From contig CAJHZI010000705.1 of assembly GCA_905160935.1 (NCBI GenBank), forward strand, positions 2,580,001-2,644,000: 64,000 bases of DNA. Reading direction: 5' to 3'. The translations under genes were made by a program, and so were the position numbers. This document shows positions 1 through 11,100 of this stretch, piece by piece. Each line of letters starts with the position of its first letter. Within the stretch, counting starts at the first letter, position 1. The notes beneath the pieces were generated by a model. That model made no database searches. It saw nothing but the letters and a program-made list of their open reading frames with translations, and had not been told where the DNA came from. This DNA is from Enchytraeus crypticus. Lineage: Eukaryota; Annelida; Clitellata; Enchytraeida; Enchytraeidae.

Positions 1-480
1 ACTGCAAAGTAATCAAGGGTTACAGGGTGGTGGAGTGGCTCTCCTATTTAGGACGCCTTTCACACTCTTAAGCAGTCACTTACATAAATTTTCCAGTTTT
101 GAAGCTATTTCAGCCACTGCTAAATTTAACTCTTGTACACTGCACGTTGTTTCAGTGTACCGCCCCCCTTTGTCATCTCCATATGCCAAACCTTTCTCTA
201 TATTTCTGTCGGAGTTTGCTGCAAAGCTTTCCTCTCTCACTGCATCCAAATCTGATTTTGCCATCACCGGTGATCTAAATATTCATGTTGATCAACCACT
301 TGATCACTCAACCCAGCAATTCAATAGCCTACTCAAATCCTGTAATGCTGTACAGCACGTTAACATCGCCACACACTTGGACAACCACACCTTAGACCTT
401 GTCATTACTCCTCCCAGTCAGCACTAGATCCTACGAGCATTGACATTTTATCACATTCTCCATCTGACCATTTCCCCGTC
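1..480 (+). pseudogene. LINE-A copy 1, AP-endonuclease domain (fragment)
   Basis: An open frame at 35-427 reads as the C-terminal half of the APE-type endonuclease of a CR1/L2-like non-LTR retrotransposon. Visible motifs are SVYRPP, then GDLNIHVD (the Asp-x-Asn motif), then THxxxHTLDLVIT. After the stop at 425, another frame continues to SDHFPV, the family's last catalytic Asp-His motif. The protein would nick target DNA before reverse transcription. The 5' end lies outside the window, and the frame is broken before the RT part, which resumes at about 1206. The family is clear; the exact clade is not. Confidence 0.82.
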
Positions 481-751
481 ACTTGCTCATTCAACCACAT
501 GAAATCCCAAACTGTACCTAACACCACTACTGTATCATACTGTATCATTCCTTAGACTGACCACCCGGATTTTGGTTCGCAAGGTAAAGTTACCATTGAA
601 ACAGGTCAGGATTTAATGGCATATAAACTTTCCATTGGTATTTCCTTGATGACATAATGGATTCTTGTTAAAACTTATATATTGTTAAGAAGCTCTCTCT
701 CTAATACTTCGTTGTTTGCAAGGGTCTCTTTCATAAAGCTAGGCATTATAT

Positions 752-831
<80 letters not shown>

Positions 832-1205
832 TATATATTTATTTATTATATTTTAATTTTTTATGGTGGAGTATCGTGGCGGAAGTCCATTTGTCTAGAC
901 TGCTGTCTGAAACAAGGATCGTTAAGGGGGTTTTTTGCGCTTATGGGCGAAACCGAGTTTGTGTATTTGGTCGAATTTAGATAGATGCTTTTTGCTTAAT
1001 AAAACCAAATAATACAAAGGAAAGCAGAAAACCTTAGATCCACAATCCTCCTAAATACGTTAAGGAAAATTGTGTGCATCATAATATATCAGAATATATG
1101 ATAAAACAGATAATCAAATTCCACTAAGTCAGGCGGCATATAGAAGAGGGAGAAGCACTACAGGCAACGCATGCTCTTTGAAGTTATTAATAGAAAAAGC
1201 AAGAA
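481..1205. other. Broken LINE junction with AT microsatellite
   Basis: No gene seen. A patch at 553-590 (GACCACCCGGATTTTGG) matches the 3' untranslated end of LINE-A, also seen at about 33617 and, inverted, about 55735. Copy 1 therefore appears internally deleted or rearranged here. Confidence 0.5.
756..824. repeat. (AT)n microsatellite
   Basis: About 70 bp of uninterrupted TA dinucleotides. Confidence 0.97.
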
Positions 1206-2525
1206 TTGAACAAAATGTTAACATTAGTATACTATTTCCAGGATCGTTCTTTTAGTGTGAAAGTGATGGAGTACATCTCTTCGCCTTCTCACTTAAAGTA
1301 TGGTGTGCCTCAAGGCTCCGTTCTTGGTCCTATCCTCTTTAACCTCTATACAACACCCCTAAGCACTCTAATCTCTTCTCATTCTCTTGATCATGAACTA
1401 TATGCTGATGACACTCAAATGTACCCTTGTTTCACCCCTAACTCCTATTCTAATGCTGAAATCCTCCTGCAACAAAGTTTTCAGTCTATATCCTCTTGGA
1501 TGTCTGCTAATTTCTTGGCACTTAATCCATCTAACACTGAATTCTTGTTGGTCGGGACACTTCAACTGCTTCTGAAGCTGAATGGGAAAACTCTTTCGTT
1601 ATCTTCGGGTATTAACATATCACCTGTTTCTTCTGTGAGAAATCTCGGTGTTATCCTTGATAAACACCTAACCTTCCACGCACACATAACTAAAACTTCA
1701 CAAGCATGTTTCTTCCATATCCGTGATCTTCGTCGAATATACGTCCATATTTGTTGCGTGAGACAGCTGCTACAAATGGTGTTGCTCTTGTGCAATCGAA
1801 GTTGGACTACTGCAATTCCCTGTTTTTAAATCTCCCTGGCTGTGAGATTGATTGGTTGCAGTTTGTTCAGAATTCTCTTGCGCGAGCAATTTTTTGTAGT
1901 TCCAAGTACTCACATGTTACGCCTATTTTGAAGTCTTTGCACTGGCTAAAGATTAAAGAGCGTATCATTTACAAAACAGCTTCGTTAACCTATAAGTCCA
2001 TCACTATCCCTGGACAAACTTAATTGTATATCTCACTTGATTAAAGTGATGCAGCCTGCTATTACTGGGTCTTATCAGTTAATTACTCTTGTGAGACCTA
2101 GCTTACCTTCAGGCTCTAAGCTATCTAATCGTTCTTTCCAGCATGCTGCACCTCAGATCTGGAATTCTCTTCCATCCAATCTTCGGAAATCTTCATTTGA
2201 ATCACATCAGGCTTTGCTTTTCTATGAGCAGTTCCATAAGCAGTTGAAGACCTATCTTTTCTATCTCTCTTTTCCATCCAGTGTCCATGAGCAGCGACCT
2301 GCGCCCAAACCACCTTTTCTTTATCTCCCTTTACTTTGGACTGAATTTCTGGATTTTGGAATTTGCACTGTTTTTGGACCTTCTTTTTTTGCTCGCTGGC
2401 TTGATTTTGTCTGCATAGTGCTCGATGTTGTCATTGATGACTGCAGCACTCTAATTGTTGTTATGTTATGTTATGTTTACTTTCTAACTGGCAATGTAGC
2501 TAAAAAAAACAGAACATAATGTACC
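1206..2525 (+). pseudogene. LINE-A copy 1, reverse transcriptase and C-terminus (broken)
   Basis: RT palm and thumb of the same family as 31985-33750, 55610-57295 and 63170-64000. The first frame shows [16 protein letters not shown] followed by YADDTQMY, the catalytic Asp-Asp box. It shifts frame near 1750 into [20 protein letters not shown] and again near 2023 into a C-terminal block containing [13 protein letters not shown]. At least two frameshifts make it inactive. The 3' end lies near 2470-2520. Confidence 0.85.
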
Positions 2526-2840
2526 TAAAGAACTTAATGGCCACACATATTAGAATAGAATACACAGTAATACAGAAATAAGACATCAACAATTTTTAGA
2601 TGATATAGGAGGGATTCTTATTGGACAAAAGAATTCTGATGAATTAATAACATATGTTGAAAATAAATTAATAAGAAGGGATCTAAAAATAAAGATAAAA
2701 CAGAGAAAATAGTAATAACAAACAACAATGAAGACATAAATTGGAAAAATACTAAATATTTAGGTAGTATGTTGGATACAGAAAATGATACAATTCATAG
2801 TAAACAATTAACAATGATGGCATTTAATAAATATAGATCG
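2526..2840 (+). pseudogene. LINE-C, RT fragment part 1
   Basis: Short frames read as RT with a conserved KYLGSMLD stretch preceded by a DINWKNT segment, typical of the region after the RT catalytic core. Stops and shifts are frequent. The copy is split by a LINE-B insertion at 2850 and resumes at 2950. Confidence 0.6.
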
Positions 2841-2849
2841 AAATTAACT

Positions 2850-2949
2850 CTCTCTCTCTCTCTCTCTTAGTGCACTGCCTACTGGCATGTCCATGGTATA
2901 TAACGCCTCCACTCTTCTCTGTGTCTTCCGCATTCCTGTCTTCTGTTCT
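2850..2949 (-). mobile_element. LINE-B 5'-truncated copy nested in LINE-C
   Basis: This 100-bp piece is the 3' terminus of LINE-B in antisense, starting with its (CT)n tail. It is flanked by a perfect 9-bp target-site duplication, AAATTAACT, at 2841-2849 and 2950-2958, so the insertion boundaries are exact. The insert splits the LINE-C copy. Confidence 0.9.
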
Positions 2950-2958
2950 AAATTAACT

Positions 2959-3345
2959 AACAAAATCTAAAGCTTAATGTTGAATAAAAATGTTTAGTAC
3001 TTATATTAAACCCGTATTTGTATTTAATAGTAAATTAAGGGTAGTAACAAAACACATTGAAAATGACATAGACATTTTTAATAGAAAAGTACTAAGAAAT
3101 CTCCTAAAAATTCAATACCCATACACAATTAGTAATGTAGATATATATGAGAGAACAAAAGAGACTCCTTGGAATCAAGTTATAAGAAAAAAAGGACATA
3201 GTTGGATGGGCCATATGCTTAGACTAAATGAAAATACTCAAATTAGGAAAGTTTTAAAATATATAGACTGCCATAAAATGAGGGTAGGAATGGGAAATAA
3301 ATACACATTAATTAAACAATATAATATGATATACGCCAATTGAGG
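2959..3345 (+). pseudogene. LINE-C, C-terminal part 2
   Basis: An open frame at 2990-3343 gives the C-terminal domain of a non-LTR element: KVLRNLLKI, then NVDIYERTKETPW, then GHSWMGHMLRL. It continues the copy interrupted at 2850. The copy lacks 5' parts and is not functional. Confidence 0.72.
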
Positions 3346-4175
3346 CAATGATGGAGGAAGCTATGGAAGACATGGTTGAAGGAATAAAAGTAGAAGGAAG
3401 ACTGTTACAAGATTTACGATTTGCAGATGACCAAGGAATGGTAGCAGGCAGCGAGACTGGACTGGAGAAGATAATGGATAGGCTGAATGGTATGGCATTT
3501 AGATGTGGCATGCAGATTAATATCAAAAAGACGAAAGTAATGAGAGTGTCCTATAATAAAGGTGAAGTAAATATCAAAATAAATTGTATGAAATTGGAAC
3601 AGGTAAGAAGTTTCAAATATTTGGGTCATACTATAACCGATGAATGGAAATATGCAGTAGGATTGCGCAAGCTAAAGTGGCCTTTGGTAATAGAAAAGAA
3701 CTTCTAACGAAAAGTCTAAAGAAGGACACAAAGATAAAGATAGTGAAAACCTTGGTTTGACCACACTATTGTATGGATATGAAATGTGAACCTTAAGGAA
3801 GGATGATAATGAGAAACTAGAGGCATTGGAAATGTGGATTTGGAGAAAAAGAATGGAGAGGATTAGCTGGACTCAAAAGATTGCAAATGAGGAAGTTCGG
3901 GAGAGAGTTGGTACAGATAAACAGTTGATAATGGTATTAAGAAATAGGAAGAAGAGTTGGATAGGACACATTCTAAGAGGGGAAAGTCTATATTAGAAGA
4001 AGTCATAGAAGGAAGAATGGAAGGAAATAAAGGCAGAGGCAGGCCGAGAGTAGGAATGTTAGATGATATAAAGATCCACTCATATGTGGACATGAAGAGG
4101 AAAACGGAAGACAGATAAGAGTGCAGGCGTTATATACCATGGACCTGCCAGTAGGCAGTGCACTAAGAGAGAGAT
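3346..4175 (+). pseudogene. LINE-B longest copy: RT core to 3' end
   Basis: Contains the RT catalytic box LRFADDQ (near 3420), FKYLGHTI, and then in shifted frames KIKIVKTLV and [16 protein letters not shown], followed by [10 protein letters not shown] and GRGRPRVGML. The 3' untranslated end carries the hairpin CTGCC-AGTA-GGCAG at 4145-4158 and a GA-rich tail. In-frame stops and shifts (for example near 3660, 3760 and 3990) mark it as dead. I do not assign a clade. Confidence 0.82.
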
Positions 4176-4685
4176 ACGTCATTTATATACTAAGTTCAGC
4201 CTTAAACAGGGTGATCTTTATGACTTTGCACAGGATCTTGATAGGTGGAGGCAGAGGGCTTAGGAGGCTGCTCTGTGTCCACCGAGTCACGTTGCGCAGA
4301 GTACAGTAGTAGTTATGCTTAATAGAAACACTATGCTTAAGAAATTTTTGGTTTAATTATCGCTCATTCTGGTCGATTCCTCGATGATTGTCTAAATATT
4401 TCCTTATTAATTCATTTTCATGGATTATTTAAAACACCGCTCAGTCCATTAGAACTTATCTGTCACAGAAAACTCATCAACGATCAGGCATTTCTATATT
4501 CTGATCATCTAATTTGCTTAAAATAATAGTATTATAAATACAAGTGTGTACGTATTGTTATGGTGAAAGTGGCAAATACGATGGAATTGAATTAATGGGT
4601 CTCTTTTGATAGATGTAAAAAGTTGGGTATTTTTGATAATGTGTCAGAGGAGCAAGGTTTATCTTAGTTCAATCAAGAGGAATTT
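4176..4685. other. Intergenic, no gene seen
   Basis: AT-rich unique-looking sequence between LINE fragments; nothing coding recognised. Confidence 0.6.
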
Positions 4686-4689
4686 GCAA

Positions 4690-5525
4690 AGCTTAGTTAT
4701 GATTGCAAACCATGCAAAATCGAAAGCAGAGTGGAGATACTTGAACAAGTTACCAAGGTAGGCAGTGTAGATGTTGAGGAACTTAGGAAAGAGGTTAAGG
4801 AATGCTTGACTCAGGAAGTTTCTGTGTCTGCGTTGGAGGCGACCGTAGAGACTTTGAATCAGCTGAGTAAGGAGCTGGGATCGGTGGATGTGATTTAGAG
4901 GGGGCTTTAGGAGATAGATAAGTTGAAAATGAGACTTGAGGAAATGGGAAACCTTAAGGATGGAGTGGAAGTATTGAAGAAGTCAGTAAGTGATACTGTC
5001 GAGGTCAAGAATAACTTGAAGACTGTAAAGGAGGATCTTAAAAAAGTTAGGAATGATACTAAAGATCTGCTACTATAAAAAATGATCTAACCAGCAATAA
5101 GAAAATTGTAGTAAACCTATAAAGGAACGCTGTGAAAGTAGACGATGATTGGGAACAGATAGTAAATAAAAGTTCGAAAGAGGTTGAAGCTAAATTGTCC
5201 GAACAGCATATTACGCAGAGAGAGCGGAATGTAATACTACATGGTATTAAAGAGAGCTCGGATGGAGAGAATGAGGAAAGTGATAGAGAGGAGGTAAGTA
5301 ATATATTTAGTTAAGGGTTAAATATGAAGGTCAGTCATATTTTAAAAGTATAGAGGATAGGTAAATTTAATGTAGTGAGCGAGAGACCCATACTGATAAA
5401 GGTTGAGCTAAGTTCGGCTAAAGTAAAGTCAGAAGCTTTAAAGAGAGCAAAGGAACTTAGAGAATCAAAGGACTACAAGAAGATATTGATAATGCCAGAC
5501 CTCACAAAAAGCAGGTAGCATAGAC
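4690..5525 (+). pseudogene. LINE ORF1-like coiled-coil protein (degenerate)
   Basis: A series of frames with stops reads as the nucleic-acid-binding ORF1 protein of a CR1-like LINE. It shows a CKPC pair suggesting the end of a PHD-like finger (near 4705-4720), a long Glu/Lys/Leu-rich coiled coil (4740-5080), RERNVILHGIKES (5218-5256), RIGKFN, a RPILIKVEL block near 5390, and IMPDLT (5491-5508). ORF1 proteins coat element RNA. Several in-frame stops make this a relic. It may belong with LINE-E at 40.3 kb, but that is inference. Confidence 0.68.
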
Positions 5526-5699
5526 CCTGAGGAAGGATATCATAAAGACATTAGAAGCATTTGAAATGTGGATTTTGAAAATTGAAGGGAAAATGTCTGA
5601 AGTTCTTGAGAGGTTAGGTGGAGATAGTTAGCTACTTTTCGACAGTAAATTGAAGGAAAAGCTTAAAAGATATGTCATAAGTGTGATGAGTTTTTAAAG

Positions 5700-5995
5700 A
5701 TGTATGCATCATCATCATTATCATCGTCCCTTGAATCCCAGTTTGATCAGGGTCGGGATACATATAGACTGTCTCAAATCCTCTCTGTCTTACACCACAC
5801 CACCAGCCAATCCCCAATTTGAGACTTTTCCTTTCATTTAAATTTTTGTATCAAATTTCTGGATCCTAGGGTCTCACCAACCGAATGCATTTTCTGACGT
5901 TGGTATGGATCTTAGTGCTTTAGTCGCCTTCTACGACACATGCAGTCACCAGTGGTTCAATTCTTCTAACAACCTGGACAAAACACGGGGAATTT
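5700..5995 (-). repeat. GAT-repeat (near full length)
   Basis: Non-coding interspersed repeat in antisense: it begins on + with (CATCAT)n, then CCCTTGAATCCCAGTTTGA, and continues through a block containing CACCAACCGAATG. It ends near AACACGGGG. Eleven or more related copies occur in the window. No box A or B is obvious, so I do not call it tRNA-derived. Confidence 0.8.
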
Positions 5996-6334
5996 AAGGA
6001 TATTTTTAGGAATTTTATTTAGGAATTTTAGAAATTTTAAAGATGTATGCAAAGTAAATAAATTCAAGAAAAAGCTTTGGTGTATAAAGATGAAAAGGAT
6101 GGCAGAGGATAGTATTAATTGGAAAAAATTATATATACCAAAGAGCTGCCTTTATTAGGTTACACTTAATAAAATGTACACTTATAGAGATATGAAACAA
6201 GAACATAACTAAGGATTTAAACTTGGAGTCTTGATTTTTACTTGTGGAGCGAGAAATTTTTTTTCCCCCTTTTTGTATATATTGCTACTTGAATGACGAA
6301 ATTAAGCTCTATATATAATTTATGTATATATTAG
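5996..6334. other. Intergenic, no gene seen
   Basis: AT-rich sequence with no recognised element. Confidence 0.5.
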
Positions 6335-6745
6335 TATATCTCTCTCTTAATGCATTGTCTATAGGCGATGGTTCACTGTTATAGCGCCTTCAGTCTTCTC
6401 TGTCTTCCGTTTCCCCCTTTGTGCCAGCATACGAGTGGATCTGTAAATCAACTAACATTCCTAATCTCGGTCAGCCTCTGCTTCTCTTTCCTTTCATTCT
6501 AACTTCTGTGACCTTTAGTAAACCTTCCTTAAAATGTGTCCTACCCAGCTCTTCTTCCTACGTCTTAATGCATTTAGCAATTGTCTAGATGTATCAGATG
6601 TAACCTTTTTGGTCCAGCTAATCCTTTCCATTCTTCTCCACATTCACGTTACCAATGCCTGGAGTTTTCTGGTATCTTCCTTCCTTAAGGTCCCTATTCC
6701 AGTTCTGTATTATAGACTCCAGTTGCTTGTATATGAACATTTTAG
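6335..6745 (-). pseudogene. LINE-B copy, 3' part, antisense
   Basis: Begins with TC-rich tail sequence and CTTAATGCATTGTCTATAGG (a degraded hairpin). It continues through reverse-complement C-terminal coding, with AAGTGTGTCC-type sequence that corresponds to the WIGHIL region. No intact frame. Confidence 0.7.
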
Positions 6746-7940
6746 GTTCAAGTGACTTATGTGACTCTACAAACTAACTCTAGCATATTAATTGTAGCAG
6801 TTATAGTTCAGTGTGTTTAGGTGGCCTTGACCACCTGGATCAATGAGGCATTTCTCAGATATGAATACAATATTTAATAAAATAAATTATATGGATTACA
6901 CTGAAAATTTCTCTACTGGGGTTTTATGAATTGATGACATAGAGTTCACATCTGTAATAGACTTCTTATGGATGATTCTGCAGCTTCAGCAAACTATTCT
7001 TAAAATAAGCCTGAAGATGCTACCATTTGAACATCCAGGAAATATGAAATATCGCCTGAATTTTAATCCGTCTTGCGAATTTCTGAAAGAGATCTATTCA
7101 AACAAATTTTGCTGTAGAAGAAATATGCCTGTGAAAGTTCCAGGATAAATCATGTATTTGATTTTAATAGCTAAAATTCTATCTTATTAGTTTCTATTTG
7201 TTTGCTTTTAGGCTGCAATTTTGCTTAATGAATTTGGTTTTTCAAATTGATCTAATGTTATTGCAAATGTAATAAATCACAGAGTTATAGTCTATTTTGC
7301 AATTTGTGAGTTTTGAGCTTTTACCTTAATAATAAACTGCAAATTTTTGTTTAAACTTTTATCTCTGATACAATAGTAAAATTAGTATTATATCAGAGGG
7401 GATTTTATAACCCCCTGATACACTATATTAAATTGGCACATTATTAAACAATGTCATATTGTTTGCTATAAGATAACTTTTAGTAATGTGCTAATTTAGT
7501 ATAATGCACAAAGAGGCATTTCTTTTGATAAATATTTTAACATTTTCCTACAATTTATTGTAGAACTACATTTTATTACCCTATATTACTCCGAGATATT
7601 AAGTATTGAATATTGGCATGTTGGAAGGTGAAGGATTAAAAAATGAATTGAATGATTGATTGATTGTTTTAGATTATTGCAGTGTTACTTCTATTATGGC
7701 TAAGGAACTAATTGATAAAGAAAAACCGCAGGGCTATATTCTTTGTGTCTTAGGTGATGATGTATGTAAAAATTTGACTTTAATTTCTTTTTGACTTTAA
7801 TTTGTATGTGTTGATATAAGTATTATATGATGTGCCGTAGATGATGTGCTGTAGGAGAGTTTGTGATTTTTTTCTATCACTTGCACAAATGGTATAATGT
7901 GCTTTTCATTAACGCCATTGCTAGTGATTATGGTTTTTGT
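6746..7940. other. 5' flank of the TRAF gene with a local duplication
   Basis: AT-rich. The block at 7560-7645 resembles 7940-8020 (shared ATTACTCCGAGA / AGTACTCCGAGT and AAGTATTGAATwTTGG), so the 5' edge of the RING exon was duplicated about 380 bp upstream. The upstream copy lacks the RING codons. No convincing N-terminal exon of TRAF was found. Confidence 0.55.
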
Positions 7941-8007
7941 AGGACTATATTTTGTTACCATATAGTACTCCGAGTTGGTAAGTATTGAATTTTGGAATGT
8001 TGAGCAG

Positions 8008-8114
8008 GTGGAGGATAAATTCTTGTGCTCTCGGTGTCGCTTGGTACTTAGAAACCCAGTTCAGTCGACTTGTGGTCATCGATTCTGCAGTGACTGTTCA
8101 GATTATATAATTAG
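8008..8114 (+). CDS. TRAF2: TRAF exon: RING finger, first half
   Basis: Encodes [14 protein letters not shown] then [11 protein letters not shown]. The acceptor is GAGCAG at 8007 and the donor is GTGTGT at 8115; it ends in phase 2. The frame stays open upstream to 7966, so the 5' edge could lie there. A GGTAAGT at 7977 is a competing donor-like site. Confidence 0.85.
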
Positions 8115-11100
8115 GTGTGTAATATTATCAATCAATCTGCATATATATATAAGCTTCGCTTATGATTTCCTAATTACTCTATCGCCTTTCTTTTCTTTAG
8201 TTTATACTATCAGTATTTTTTAATTACCTCTACTTAATGAAATGGTACTTGTATTTGTTTGAGATGTTGTTATGTAATCACTGGCGGATGCAGGGGGGCT
8301 CAGTGGGCCCGGCCCCCTCCCTATGCCCGTCAATAAAAATTGTAAACTATATTATCATTGTTTTTATGGCAATTTCTATGTGTACATATGTATGTAATAG
8401 CAGTGGTTGTGGGGAGGGGGGGGGGGCGCAAGGGAACTCTGTTCCACTAGCTCAAATTTTGTCAAATTTGGGCCCCAGTAGAGGCTCATATTTGGTATAC
8501 TAGGAGCCCTGTATAAAAGGGGACCCGAAAAATGTTGACCGTTTCGCTAGCTCTCAATTTTCACTTTAACCACTGTAGAAGCTGGTTAAGCTAATGTTTA
8601 CGTCAGTATAAGAGTATTAAAAAAGGTGTAAGTAAAGAATGCGACCTCTGTCCCGGAGCAGTGGTGCAATCTGCCTTGGCTAGGAGGGGCTTATGCTTCC
8701 CTACTGCCAAAATTAGGTCACTTTTGCAATTCGTGCCGATCCGCTGAGTTTCTTCAGAAGTGAAAAAATAACCTACATTTTCCTAAACAAATGTAGGATT
8801 TTAGGCATTTTCAGTTTCCCCGTGACTTTAGTATAGGTATGGGGGGGAGGGGAGTATGCTAAATAATATATATATCTTACCCCTCCCCCCCATCAATCAG
8901 TTACACTGATTTGTGATTTCATGAGCAATCATTCAGCCATTTTGCAGGACATATGTACGGAGTTTATAATTATTGAGACAGTAAACATCTAAGTGACTAG
9001 TCGGATTGGGATTAAGTACAGTGTTGTTCCCAGGAAATATTAGTAACTAGAATAAACATGACGCTAAGATTAAGCGAAATGCATTAAGATTTGTGAGTTT
9101 TTACTTTAAAGTCTTGTAATTTGTAACTTATTTGCTCGTGTGAGGCAAAGTAATGATAACTATGTCTATTTCATACTACAGTGAAATCCATATTTAACTT
9201 TTAAAGACTGTAGTTAAACTCTTTGCAGTTAAGCTTCAGAACTTTGCGTAGCTATAGAGGTGCAAATTGCAGAATTAGGCAATGCTGTTGTAAATTTTTA
9301 TTGTTATTTTTCGATTCTTTTGCATTGTTTAAATGAATGTCAACGCCAGAAAGGGCATTCGGTTGGTGAGCGCCTTGGCTCAAGGAATTGTTGCAAAATT
9401 TCTAATCCTCACCCTAGTTAAACTGGGAATCAAGGGAAGATGACGATGATGGTGATGCGTTGTTTAAATGCACATTTGTAAAAGTCGATAAGGTACTAAA
9501 ATCCAAACCAACATCAGAAAGGGCATTCGGTTGGTGAGTGCATAGGCTCCTGAAATTGCTACAAAATTTTCTTACCCGGAACCCAGCTCAGCTGGGATTC
9601 AAGGGAAGATGATGATGTTGATGATGCATTGTTTAAATGCTCTCAGAAATATATTCACACTTTAAAGGTAGCTTTTGTATCTTAAATCACTGTAGCTATG
9701 AGTCTGAACCAAGATGTCCTAGCTGTGAAAGAGAGAAGGATGACATAGAGGAAGATGGTGAAAGCAATGAAGATCGTAGCGTGATGATAAAGGAAAATGT
9801 ACGGTTTGAATTTTATTTCTATGAATTTTTAATTTGAGAAGGCAAGAAGCTTTAATATAGTTTTTATTATTACCATTCGATAAAATGCTACAGTGTCACT
9901 AAGCAATTGCAACTTAACCTTTAACTTAAAGCAAACTTTAAAGCAAGCAAGTCTAAGATTAGAGATTTTATACGGCAGAGGTTTTTGACAGATTTCACGG
10001 TACTGACTATCTTTTCTTTCCATTTTATCCAGACCCAGTCTTCTCTATTGCTGCATTCTCTTGTGTTAAGTGGCCCTTACGAATATGAGATCCTAACGAT
10101 CGTTTCGTCTTTTCACGTTTCAAAATCAAATAAAAGGCCAAATCCGAGTTTAGCGTCATTTTCCTGCCACGAAAGCATATCAGTGATGGACGAGCACTGG
10201 ATTTGGACATTTAATCTACTTATCTGCCAGCGGGCGTCGTACTGGTAGAGCCTATGCTACCGGCTCAGTTCATTGCGGGACATTGAATTTGATTAATTTT
10301 GCTATTTTCAATTTTTGATAAATAAACATTTTTTGGTTCATAATGCATAAATTAAGCACCTTTATGTTGCATCTTATGTAAGGTTAACTGACGTTAACCT
10401 TAGCTTTACCTGCTTTTAGCTTTACCAGCTTTAAGTGTAGTTACTTTGTGATGTCGAAGGACTTCTTATAAAAATGTACATACGATTTTAACTACTGTTA
10501 ATTAACTGTTAATAATTACTTGATAGCTTCTAATGCCATGCAATTAATTAACACTATGCATTCAGGCTGGTAATTGTCTGTAATCTATTTTACAATCCAT
10601 TTTCCTTTATGCAGTGCATATTCTTATATAATACCTATTGCTGTGATTCTTTTCTTTGAAATCTCTTGTAAACGAGCCAATAGTATGCTGTCAGATTACT
10701 TTTTCTTTAGAGCTGATGCTGTTAAACCTTTGCAAAGACTACTAAAATTCTCATAGTTACTGTTTGCTGTTAATATGTTTGTCTCTCTGAGACTGATGCA
10801 TTCAACAAAAATGTTAATGTTTTTATTGTGTCTCATAATGAATACAGTTTGAACCTTGGAGTCTCAAGAATAGATTGCTCAAACACTGCACGCTTTTTGT
10901 TGTCTCACTAAAACTGATATTACTCTAAGAATGCCTGCAAAATAACTGTGTTTACTGCTTAACTAGTTTAATAACTAGTTTAAGCTGTGGGTCATTCAAA
11001 TGTCAGAATTTCAGAGGCATGATGCTTCTCCTCACTTCACTTGTGGTCTTTGTCTGATCTCTAGTTAGACTGAGTCTCCATTTAATTTCAGATTTAACTG

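Noticed and set aside
7695..7755. MAKELIDKEKPQGY.. as TRAF exon 1
   Set aside because: The donor phase does not fit the RING exon and there is no similarity to TRAF N-termini.
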